DNA from: CAZITB01 sp964542055
GTDB lineage: Bacteria; Planctomycetota; Phycisphaerae; Sedimentisphaerales; CAMDDF01
Length of the DNA: 20,422 bases
Assembly: GCA_964542055.1 (NCBI GenBank)
Contig: CAZITB010000042.1
Location: forward strand, 1 to 20,422
Reading direction: 5' to 3'
The position numbers and the translations under genes were made by a program. Below are positions 14,697 through 20,422 of this stretch, piece after piece; position 1 is the first letter of the stretch; every line of letters begins with the position of its first letter. The notes beneath the pieces are model-generated. The model saw nothing but the letters and a program-made list of their open reading frames with translations, had not been told where the DNA came from and did not search any database.

Positions 14697-16331
14697 ATGA
14701 TAGTTACAAGATTTGCGCCATCACCCACAGGATATCTTCACATCGGCGGTGCCAGGACGGCACTTTTTAACTGGCTGCTGGCGAGGAAAACCGGCGGCAA
14801 GTTCATTGTCCGCATCGAAGATACCGACACAAAACGCAACACGCCCACGGCGACAGCGCAGGTGATAAACGATCTTAAATGGCTTGGGCTAAACTGGGAT
14901 GAGGGACCTGAAGTCGGCGGACCGAATGGCCCATATCATCAGTCCCAGCGGCGCGATATCTATGACAAATATATCAAGCAGCTGCTCGAAGAGGGCAAAG
15001 CGTATTACTGTTTTGATACTGCCGAGCAGCTCCAGACCATGCGCGACGAAGCTGAAAAGGCCAAAAAAGGTTTCATTTACCGCCAGCCGGAAATTCTGCC
15101 CACTCCCGCCGATGCCCAAAAAGCTATTGCCGAGGGCAAGCCGGTTACCGTTCGGCTGGCAATGCCCGAAAATGAGGAGATAATCGTCGATGACATTGTC
15201 CGCGGGCAGGTAAAATTTAACTCGTCCGATCTGGGCGATTTTATCATTCAGAAATCCGATGGTTTTCCGACGTATCACATGGCGGTGGTTATCGATGATG
15301 AGCTGATGGGGGTCACACATATTCTTCGCGGGCAGGAACATCTGATGAACACGCCGTATCACCAGGTGCTGCAAAAGGCGCTGGGCTTTAGAATTCCCAC
15401 TTACGCTCACATGTCAGTTACTGTCAGTGAGGGCGGCGGCAAACTTTCCAAGCGTGAAAGGCCGAAAACCCTACAGCTTGCACTTGCCAGCAAAAAAGGC
15501 AATTTCGATATCGAGGCACTCGCAAAAGCAGCAGGGCTGTCAACCGAGCAGGTTCAGGATTTTATCGATAAAAAGTTCGTGCCCGATATGCCCGCGGTCG
15601 ATGCGATGGCTGATTATATGGGTATCCGCCTGCCGGAAATTAACGTGGTGGACTTTTTCAAAAACGGCTATCTGCCCGAGACGATGGTCAATTTTACTGC
15701 GCTTCTGGGCTGGAACCCCGGCGATGACCGAGAGATAATGAGCGTTGATGAACTGATCGAAGCTTTTGATGTCAATCGGCTCAACAAGTCCAACTCGTTT
15801 TTCGACCGCAAGAAACTGCTGGCGTTCAATACCGAACACATTCGCCGAATTTCGAATGACCATTTGCTGTCGCATTTTGAACATTATTTAAAAGCCGTCA
15901 ATTCGCCGGTTATTCAGGGCGACGATGAGACGCTTTTAAAGCTGCTCGAGACTAATCAGGGCGCACGGACGCTTGAGGAAATTGAGAAGAAATGCCGCTT
16001 TTTGTTCATGGATGATAGCGATATCGAGTATGACGATAAAGACGTGGAAAAGGTGCTGCTGAAAAATGATAAGCAGGGCTTGAAAATGCTGGCTGAACTT
16101 CGGCCGAAACTGGCGGCGATGGACGATGTAAATGAGGAATCGCTTGAAAATCTTCTTCGCGGACTGGCAGAGGAAAAGGGCGTGGGGCTCGGTAAGATCG
16201 CTCAGCCTTTGCGGGTCGCGATTTGCGGATGTACTGTAAGTCCGACGATATTCGTATCCATCGAAATGCTGACGATGGAAAGGACGCTGAAACGAATCGA
16301 TATAACGATTGAGAAATTTTCGAAGGTTTGA
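14697..16331 (+). CDS. gltX: Glutamyl-tRNA synthetase, enlarged form
   Basis: A 544-residue class I synthetase that charges tRNA-Glu. RFAPSPTGYLHIGGARTALF (5-24) carries the HIGH-type motif, EDTD follows, and KLSKR (249-253) is the KMSKS loop. The end (GCTVSPTIFVSIEMLTMERT) is the expected anticodon-binding tail. It is about 70 residues longer than the common 470. Extra sequence lies after KLSKR (about residues 265-312, AKAAGLSTEQVQDFIDKKF and on) before the conserved LPETMVNFTALLGWNPGDD. GGAG at 14684-14687 supports the ATG at 14697. thpR starts two bases after its stop, so they form an operon. Confidence 0.96.
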   Translation: MIVTRFAPSPTGYLHIGGARTALFNWLLARKTGGKFIVRIEDTDTKRNTPTATAQVINDLKWLGLNWDEGPEVGGPNGPYHQSQRRDIYDKYIKQLLEEGKAYYCFDTAEQLQTMRDEAEKAKKGFIYRQPEILPTPADAQKAIAEGKPVTVRLAMPENEEIIVDDIVRGQVKFNSSDLGDFIIQKSDGFPTYHMAVVIDDELMGVTHILRGQEHLMNTPYHQVLQKALGFRIPTYAHMSVTVSEGGGKLSKRERPKTLQLALASKKGNFDIEALAKAAGLSTEQVQDFIDKKFVPDMPAVDAMADYMGIRLPEINVVDFFKNGYLPETMVNFTALLGWNPGDDREIMSVDELIEAFDVNRLNKSNSFFDRKKLLAFNTEHIRRISNDHLLSHFEHYLKAVNSPVIQGDDETLLKLLETNQGARTLEEIEKKCRFLFMDDSDIEYDDKDVEKVLLKNDKQGLKMLAELRPKLAAMDDVNEESLENLLRGLAEEKGVGLGKIAQPLRVAICGCTVSPTIFVSIEMLTMERTLKRIDITIEKFSKV

Positions 16332-16333
16332 CT

Positions 16334-16942
16334 ATGCGAACTTTTATTGCAGTTGAAATCGACCAGCACGTAAAAGATGAGCTGAAGTATCTAATCGAGC
16401 AGCTCAAAGATAACATCGACGCTCGCAGCGGTGAGATGAAGTGGGTCAAACCCGATGCGGTGCATCTTACCTTGAAGTTTCTTGGCGATGTCGCTGACAA
16501 AGACGTTTTGGAAGTTTGCGATACTGCCGAAAGGGTGGCTCAAAAGTACGAGCATTTTCATGTCGAATTAGAGAGCGTTGGCTCTTTTGGAAATCCGCCT
16601 CGCGTGATATGGGTCGGTATAAAGGATGAGGATAAGATTTTGACGCAGATGGCTAATGAACTCGATGCGGAGCTTTTTAAGCTGGGCTTTGATATGGAAG
16701 GGCGGAAATTTAAGCCGCATTTGACGCTTTGCCGGATTAAGAGTTTGCATGCGGGCCGAAACGCTCGCGAGGTTCTGGGAGATTTTGAAGATTACGAAGG
16801 GCCGGAACTGCCTGTCGAAAGTGTCTGCATTTTTCACAGTAAGCTAACCGAAAAAGGGGCTGAGCATACTGTGATGAGCCGAACGGANNNNNNNNNNGGA
16901 ACTCAAGTAATATTAAATATCAAAAATAAAAATGCAAAATGA
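16334..16942 (+). CDS. thpR: RNA 2',3'-cyclic phosphodiesterase (2H family), 3' end in a gap
   Basis: A 2H phosphoesterase of the LigT/ThpR family that opens 2',3'-cyclic phosphate ends on RNA. The two catalytic HxTx motifs are both HLTL (residues 44-47 and 129-132), in VHLTLKFLGDV and KPHLTLCRIK. The N-terminus MRTFIAVEI is typical, so the ATG at 16334 is preferred to a TTG six bases earlier. Sequence is reliable to 16887, where the protein reads HTVMSRT, close to the normal C-terminus. The remaining codons come from beyond a ten-N gap and overlap the next gene, so the true end is probably inside the gap. Confidence 0.88.
   Translation: MRTFIAVEIDQHVKDELKYLIEQLKDNIDARSGEMKWVKPDAVHLTLKFLGDVADKDVLEVCDTAERVAQKYEHFHVELESVGSFGNPPRVIWVGIKDEDKILTQMANELDAELFKLGFDMEGRKFKPHLTLCRIKSLHAGRNAREVLGDFEDYEGPELPVESVCIFHSKLTEKGAEHTVMSRTXXXXGTQVILNIKNKNAK
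16888..16897. other. Assembly gap of 10 N
   Basis: Ten undetermined bases at the 3' end of thpR. The segment 14498-16887 is bounded by such gaps on both sides, so its placement in the scaffold depends on linking data. Confidence 0.95.
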
Positions 16943-17309
16943 CAAAGAAAAAATTAAAAATGAATTTAAAAAGAGGCTTTATGGCTTTACTTTGAAGCTG
17001 ATCGAATTTATTGATTCGCTTCCCAATGATAGCGTTTCGCGAAGGATTGGCGATCAGCTGCTAAGGAGCGGGACCAGTATTATTGGCAACTATATAGAAG
17101 GACAAGCCGCCAGCAGTAAAAGAGATTTTACCAATTTTTTCAATATATCTTTGAAATCTGCAAATGAGAGTAAGTTATGGTTTGCACTGCTTAGGGACAG
17201 CAAAAGAGTTGGCCATGAGAAAGTTGCATGGTTTTTAAATGAACTTGACGAAATATCTAAGATATTTGCTTCAAGCATTTTAACTCTGAAGGGAAAGAAA
17301 CATGTTTGA
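16932..17309 (+). CDS. Four-helix-bundle protein (23S rRNA intervening-sequence/S23-like)
   Basis: A 125-residue all-helical protein of the four-helix-bundle family first seen as the S23 protein in 23S rRNA intervening sequences. Family marks are VSRRIGDQLLRSGTSIIGNY (35-54), the EG after it, KRDFTNFFNISLKSANES and the final helix pair. Members form pentamers and a relative (Avd) serves diversity-generating retroelements; no reverse transcriptase or variable repeat is present here. The start is preceded by an AT-rich stretch with no ribosome site. A broken copy of its first 85 bases follows at 17316. The gene is more AT-rich than gltX or recA and may have been acquired. Confidence 0.85.
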   Translation: MQNDKEKIKNEFKKRLYGFTLKLIEFIDSLPNDSVSRRIGDQLLRSGTSIIGNYIEGQAASSKRDFTNFFNISLKSANESKLWFALLRDSKRVGHEKVAWFLNELDEISKIFASSILTLKGKKHV

Positions 17310-17315
17310 ATTAAA

Positions 17316-17402
17316 ATGCAAAACGACAAAGAAAACATTAAAAATGAATTCAAAAAGAGGCTCTGTAATTTTACGCTGAAAAAGTTTAATTTATGGTTTT
17401 GA
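17316..17402 (+). pseudogene. Truncated tandem copy of the four-helix-bundle gene 5' end
   Basis: Bases 17316-17380 repeat the start of the gene at 16932 with few changes. The translation begins MQNDKENIKNEFKKRL, against MQNDKEKIKNEFKKRL in the full gene, then drifts (CNFTLKKFNLWF) and stops at 17400-17402 after 28 codons. It starts 6 bases after the parent stop. This is a remnant of a duplication or of a replaced neighbouring copy and is unlikely to encode a functional protein. Confidence 0.75.
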
Positions 17403-17483
17403 TATTTGATATTTGATTTTTACGATATTTTCATGTTAATCTATGCTCAAAATAACGTAATTCAAGGAAGATAGGAGAATATA

Positions 17484-18548
17484 ATGGCCAAGAAAAAGAC
17501 CAAAAAAGCACCCAAGACGCTCGAAGAAAAATCATCAACCGGCTCAAGTGCCGCGCTCGAACGTGCGATAAGCCAGATCGAAAAACAATACGGAAAAGGC
17601 TCTATCATGCAGATGGACGAGTCGCAATATGCCAAGATCGAGGGTATCAATACCGGTTCGCTTAGCCTGGATATCGCGCTTGGCGGCAAGGGCGTACCAC
17701 GAGGCAGAGTAATCGAATTTTATGGTCCTGAATCGAGCGGTAAAACCACGCTTGCACTGCATGTTATCGCCCAGGCCCAGAAAAAAGGCGGTGTGGCGGC
17801 GTTTATCGATGCCGAACATGCCCTGGATACGACCTGGGCAAAGAAGCTCGGCGTTGATGTTTCGTCGCTGCTGGTCAGCCAGCCCGATACCGGCGAACAG
17901 GCGTTGGATATCGCTGAACTGCTGGTGCGTTCGAACTCGGTCGATGTCATCGTGGTTGACTCGGTGGCGGCACTTGTGCCCGCGGCAGAGATTCAGGGTG
18001 AAATGGGCGATTCGCATGTCGGTCTCCAGGCGAGATTGATGAGCCAGGCGATGCGTAAACTTACCGGCATTATCAGCAAAAGCAAAACGTCGCTGATTTT
18101 CATTAACCAGATCAGGATGAAGATCGGCGTAATGTTCGGCAATCCCGAAACGACCGCGGGCGGCAAAGCGTTAAAATTTTATTCGTCGGTCCGTCTTGAT
18201 ATTCGCCGTATTTCCACGATCAAGGAAGGTACCGATTCGGTCGGGACGAGAGTTCGCAGCAGGGTTGTCAAAAACAAGATCGCTCCTCCGTTCAGGGACG
18301 CCGAGTTCGATATCATGTTCGATGGCGGAATCAGTTACGAAGGCGATTTGATAGATTTGGGCGAGACATGCGATGTGATTGAAAAAAGCGGTGCATGGAT
18401 AAATTACGGCAAAACAAGACTGGGACAGGGCCGTGAAAATGCCAAAAAGTTCCTCAAAGAAAACCCCGAAGTGGCCCAGGAAATAAAAGATAAGATTTTG
18501 GTTGCAAAAGGCTTGATCGAATCCGAAGAACAAGCCGAAGAAGAATAA
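17484..18548 (+). CDS. recA: Recombinase RecA
   Basis: A 354-residue ATP-dependent strand-exchange protein for recombinational repair and SOS induction. Walker A GPESSGKT is at 81-88, the catalytic Glu in DAEHALD at E111, and Walker B VIVVDS at 155-160. The DNA-binding L1 and L2 loops (EIQGEMGDSHVGLQARLMSQ region and FGNPETTAGG) are intact. The N-terminus has a Lys-rich extension and the C-terminus is acidic (ESEEQAEEE), as in the family. AGGAG at 17473-17477 supports the ATG at 17484. I saw no E. coli-type or Bacillus-type LexA box in the 80 bases upstream. It is a single-gene unit closed by a hairpin terminator. Confidence 0.97.
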   Translation: MAKKKTKKAPKTLEEKSSTGSSAALERAISQIEKQYGKGSIMQMDESQYAKIEGINTGSLSLDIALGGKGVPRGRVIEFYGPESSGKTTLALHVIAQAQKKGGVAAFIDAEHALDTTWAKKLGVDVSSLLVSQPDTGEQALDIAELLVRSNSVDVIVVDSVAALVPAAEIQGEMGDSHVGLQARLMSQAMRKLTGIISKSKTSLIFINQIRMKIGVMFGNPETTAGGKALKFYSSVRLDIRRISTIKEGTDSVGTRVRSRVVKNKIAPPFRDAEFDIMFDGGISYEGDLIDLGETCDVIEKSGAWINYGKTRLGQGRENAKKFLKENPEVAQEIKDKILVAKGLIESEEQAEEE

Positions 18549-18580
18549 GCGAAGCCTGGAAAAATCGAATTTTTAAAGAG

Positions 18581-18615
18581 ACCCCTCAACTTTTTGTTGG
18601 GGGGTTTACATTTTT
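18581..18615 (+). terminator. Intrinsic terminator of recA
   Basis: ACCCCTCAAC (18581-18590) pairs with GTTGGGGGGT (18596-18605) with one mismatch around a loop of five T, followed by an interrupted T run. It starts 32 bases after the recA stop. Confidence 0.7.
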
Positions 18616-18643
18616 AGCAATTTTACAGTTACCTTTATTTCCT

Positions 18644-18718
18644 ATCTCATCGCTGCCGCGATTGAGCTTTTATGGTCACGCCCGTTTAAAAAAGCTCAAC
18701 TGCGGAAGCAGGGAGATT
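18644..18718. repeat. REPIN-like paired REP, copy 1
   Basis: Two REP-like hairpins in inverted orientation are joined by a central TATGGTCACGCCCGTTT-type spacer. The left half has the stem ATCGC/GCGAT with loop TGCC. The right half has ACTGC/GCAGG with loop GGAA, so its basal pair is lost. The copy differs from copy 2 at about four of 75 positions. It lies 22 bases after the stop of the minus-strand membrane gene at 18741 and between that gene and the convergent recA. Confidence 0.85.
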
Positions 18719-18740
18719 GTTTATTTTATAGAGGTAACTT

Positions 18741-19085
18741 TCATAAATCCTGAGCTTCAGATCTACGAAGTTCTGTTTCGACCTGGTTTGCAAAATGCTT
18801 ATTCATCTCCCAAAGTATTTTGGCGTTGGACAGTTTGATATGGCACCAGATTTTTATTAGACAATTACCGGCAATACCAATAGTCGCAACAAACAAACCT
18901 ACCATCTTTATATCTATTTTACTTGAATTGCCAATCATGCTCATTCCAGCAATCATCACAGCAATGGTAACGAAAAAGTAAACCAAAAAATAAATCTTTA
19001 CTTTCTTGATTCCTTTTTTTATATCTTCATTATTTGCCGGCTTTTCGATCCACTCCATCCAATCACTAAATATTGTATTAAACAT
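18741..19085 (-). CDS. Small two-helix membrane protein of the REP region
   Basis: A 114-residue protein with hydrophobic helices at about 31-51 and 60-81, a Lys-rich segment before the first and a charged C-terminal tail (ETELRRSEAQDL). The short loop between the helices suggests a hairpin with both ends in the cytoplasm. AAAGGAA 7 bases before the ATG at 19085 supports the start. I do not recognise the family. It lies downstream of the transposase on the same strand and may have been one operon with the genes at 19814 and 20125 before the transposase arrived; that is inference. Confidence 0.65.
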   Translation of the reverse strand: MFNTIFSDWMEWIEKPANNEDIKKGIKKVKIYFLVYFFVTIAVMIAGMSMIGNSSKIDIKMVGLFVATIGIAGNCLIKIWCHIKLSNAKILWEMNKHFANQVETELRRSEAQDL

Positions 19086-19122
19086 TTAATTTTCCTTTCA
19101 ATCGAAACTTTAGTATTTTCCA

Positions 19123-19198
19123 AATCTCATCGCTTCCGCGATTGAGCTTCTATGATCACGCCCGTTTAAAAAAGCTCAACTGCGGAAGCAGTGAGATT
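19123..19198. repeat. REPIN-like paired REP, copy 2 (best preserved)
   Basis: Left half stem ATCGC/GCGAT with loop TTCC; right half stem ACTGC/GCAGT with loop GGAA. Each is flanked by CTC/GAG that extends the stem past one bulged base. The two halves are near mirror images and could also pair with each other over about 26 bases with four mismatches. The repeat ends one base before the stop codon of the transposase gene (minus strand), at its 3' side. Confidence 0.88.
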
Positions 19199-19199
19199 A

Positions 19200-19709
19200 C
19201 TATTTTTTATTGAGCAATGAATCTGAATAAACGTAATATTCCATCATTTCGCCCTGTTGATTTATTATATAATCAATTTTTTCTCTCATCTTTTCTTCAT
19301 TTAATATATGTTTTAGACTTCCTCCGCGGCTCCAGAATTTAGGTTTATGATATCCGGCTTGCTTTAGCTTTCTTGTCGCCCAACTTTTTATATCTGCAAT
19401 CAGGTCGTCCTTGTCTGCTTTCAAAAGAATATGAACGTGATTACTTCTTACATGCAAAGCATATAATTGCCATTTTTTGAACTCACAATGTTCTACTATT
19501 GCATCACGTACTATTTTCCTTTGTTTATTATCGAAGATTACTGGTTCGAGTTTCATTTTACTTAGCTGATGATTTTGAAAATTCAAATTAGGTTCAATCA
19601 GCTTTGTTGTTTCTTTAATCTTTATTACGCTTCCTCTTTGGTCGCCGTGAAGCCACGTGCCAAAAGTGGTAAAGGTAATAAAGCTTGCTATCGGTCTGCT
19701 AGGTATCAT
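19200..19709 (-). CDS. REP-associated tyrosine transposase (RAYT, Y1 HUH family)
   Basis: A 169-residue single-domain Y1 transposase of the IS200/REP-associated superfamily. The metal-binding HUH motif is H91-V-H93 in SNHVHILLKA (89-98). Tyr147 in REKIDYIINQQ (142-152) is the likely nucleophile, by analogy with the YIHYNP helix of E. coli TnpA-REP. WSRGG (126-130) corresponds to the conserved W-rG segment before the last helix. REP-like palindromes lie directly on both sides: copy 2 one base after the stop and copy 3 35 bases before the start, as expected of an enzyme that acts on its own REP family. All key residues are present, so it may be active. Mobilisation of these repeats is inferred. 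Confidence 0.87.
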   Translation of the reverse strand: MIPSRPIASFITFTTFGTWLHGDQRGSVIKIKETTKLIEPNLNFQNHQLSKMKLEPVIFDNKQRKIVRDAIVEHCEFKKWQLYALHVRSNHVHILLKADKDDLIADIKSWATRKLKQAGYHKPKFWSRGGSLKHILNEEKMREKIDYIINQQGEMMEYYVYSDSLLNKK

Positions 19710-19743
19710 GATTTTTTGGTTCCGACATTTATATATTTTTTCT

Positions 19744-19790
19744 ATCTCATCGCTTCCGCGATTGAGCTTCTATGTTGGAGCAGTGAGATT
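19744..19790. repeat. REP element, copy 3 (deletion derivative)
   Basis: The left half ATCTCATCGCTTCCGCGATT is intact and identical to copy 2. The central spacer and most of the right half are missing, leaving GGAGCAGTGAGATT as the last part. Compared with copy 2, about 29 bases are deleted. It lies between the transposase start (35 bases away) and the stop of the gene at 19814 (23 bases away). Confidence 0.8.
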
Positions 19791-19813
19791 ACTTATTCCA
19801 TTAAAATATCCAT

Positions 19814-20059
19814 TTACAAATCTTTTGCCTGCATGGCATCACGGTCTCTTTTGAGTTCATCTGCTACAATCGCCCGAACTTTATCTTCAAATTCTTTTTC
19901 AGTGGTATTTAGCCATTTGGGAATTTCTTGTTCTTTGATACCAATTTCAGTTTTATATTTTCCAAATTTGAAAGAAAAAATTATCCCCGGTAAAAAGACA
20001 GCTAGAATCACTACAATTGCAACGATATCATCACCCGATAAATTAATAGCCGCTAACAT
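19814..20059 (-). CDS. Small one-helix membrane protein of the REP region
   Basis: An 81-residue protein with one N-terminal membrane helix (about 11-31) followed by a charged cytoplasmic or extracytoplasmic tail (EIPKWLNTTEKEFEDKVRA and on). The ATG at 20059 is preferred to one at 20083 because AAGGAAGGG lies just upstream of it and nothing similar precedes the earlier one. It follows the DUF2089-like gene on the same strand. DUF2089-type regulators are often next to small membrane proteins, so the pair may be a functional unit. Family not recognised. Confidence 0.6.
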   Translation of the reverse strand: MLAAINLSGDDIVAIVVILAVFLPGIIFSFKFGKYKTEIGIKEQEIPKWLNTTEKEFEDKVRAIVADELKRDRDAMQAKDL

Positions 20060-20098
20060 TTTTCCCTTCCTTTCAAATATCATATTTTAGTTTTTTCT

Positions 20099-20128
20099 AT
20101 CTCATCGCTGCCGCGATTGAGCTTTTAT
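20099..20128. repeat. Single REP element, copy 4
   Basis: Only the left half is present: stem ATCGC/GCGAT, loop TGCC, with flanking CTC/GAG. Its tail overlaps the stop codon of the minus-strand gene at 20125 (TAA, 20127-20125), so the repeat forms the end of that coding sequence. Confidence 0.8.
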
Positions 20129-20418
20129 ATATATTTTTCTTCTTCGTATATTTTAAGCAGCTTTTTGGCCGTGGCAAAATCCAGCTGTCCCTCTGCGACC
20201 ATAAGCTGTAATTTTTTGTGAAATCTGGATTTAGGCTGAGCCGAATCCAGAATTTCGATCTTTTCAATTACCCTGTCCATGCGGACTCTGACCGTGGGGT
20301 AAGATATCCCGTATTGAGCGGCCACCTCTTTCAATGATCCGCTTGCCAGTATAAGCCTTTTTATAAACTGCCAGTCCTCTTCAGAGAGTTCCTGTATCCA
20401 TTTTGGTATATTTTCCAT
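20125..20418 (-). CDS. DUF2089-type helix-turn-helix protein
   Basis: A 97-residue probable DNA-binding protein. LSEEDWQFIKRLILASGSLK (11-30) leads into a helix-turn-helix EVAAQYGISYPTVRVRMDRV (31-50) in which GISYPTVR is the hallmark of DUF2089-family proteins. The N-terminal zinc ribbon present in many DUF2089 proteins is absent, so this is the short form. The C-terminal part (about 63-97) is a second helical segment, EGQLDFATAKKLLKIYEEE. The ATG at 20418 lies four bases from the window edge, so its ribosome site is not visible. The stop is supplied by REP copy 4. It may regulate the membrane genes downstream. Confidence 0.75.
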   Translation of the reverse strand: MENIPKWIQELSEEDWQFIKRLILASGSLKEVAAQYGISYPTVRVRMDRVIEKIEILDSAQPKSRFHKKLQLMVAEGQLDFATAKKLLKIYEEEKYI

Positions 20419-20422
20419 AAAA

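Noticed and set aside
16898..16942. Authentic C-terminus of ThpR after the gap
   Set aside because: The residues read through the leader of the next gene and do not resemble the ThpR tail; the true end is probably within or just after the gap.
16932..17402. Diversity-generating retroelement accessory (Avd) gene
   Set aside because: The protein is in the same broad family, but no reverse transcriptase, template repeat or variable repeat is visible; the short repeat is a truncated copy of the gene start.
17403..17483. SOS (LexA) box upstream of recA
   Set aside because: No CTGT-N8-ACAG or GAAC-N4-GTTC pattern was found by reading; a lineage-specific box cannot be excluded.
18644..20128. Integron cassette array: palindromes after each same-strand gene, with GTTGAGC/GCTCAAC resembling attC core sites
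   Set aside because: The GTT and AAC motifs face inward rather than lying at the outer ends, half of the copies have ATTGAGC instead, no integrase is present, and a RAYT transposase among the repeats explains them better.
18644..20128. CRISPR-like repeats
   Set aside because: There are only four copies, hundreds of bases apart with genes between, of unequal length, and no cas genes.

Overview
The window looks like a scaffold from an uncultured or draft-assembled planctomycete, most likely class Phycisphaerae. This is an inference from gene content and style: a DUF6677-like small membrane protein beside a PpiD/SurA-like protein, several starts without a clear Shine-Dalgarno sequence, an enlarged GltX, and GlnRS alongside GluRS. 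I ran no database search. Two runs of exactly 10 N (14488-14497 and 16888-16897) are assembly joins. They blur the toxin start and the thpR end, so adjacency across them is less certain.

Layout, left half. 1-5912 is read rightward: the 3' two thirds of mfd; a fused hexapeptide acyltransferase/SAM methyltransferase; and a tightly overlapping three-gene membrane operon (PpiD/SurA-like protein, DUF6677-like protein, two-helix protein). 5909-9332 is read leftward: a 740-aa membrane-anchored coiled-coil protein, a STAS protein and RNase III. A short acylphosphatase gene (9413-9691) is read rightward under a good promoter. 9688-13065 is read leftward: glnS, then psd and pssA, the two enzymes that make phosphatidylethanolamine from CDP-diacylglycerol.

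Layout, right half. 13192-14511 is an AT-rich leftward operon of RelE/HigB-like toxin, XRE/HigA-like antitoxin with a C-terminal tail, and SecB-like chaperone. This is the organisation of a toxin-antitoxin-chaperone (TAC) system. It has an operator-like palindrome over a -10 box at its head and a strong intrinsic terminator at its end, and it sits between glnS and gltX. Rightward genes follow: gltX, thpR, a four-helix-bundle (S23-like) gene with a broken copy of its own 5' end, and recA with a terminator.

18644 to the end is a second AT-rich accessory region read leftward: a DUF2089-type helix-turn-helix protein, a one-helix membrane protein, a Y1 HUH transposase of the REP-associated (RAYT) kind, and a two-helix membrane protein. 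Each gene is followed at once by a REP-like palindrome. Two copies are complete paired REPs (REPIN-like), one is a deletion derivative and one is a single REP.

The two most interesting systems are the TAC operon and the RAYT/REPIN family, whose two half-sites carry compensating stem changes.
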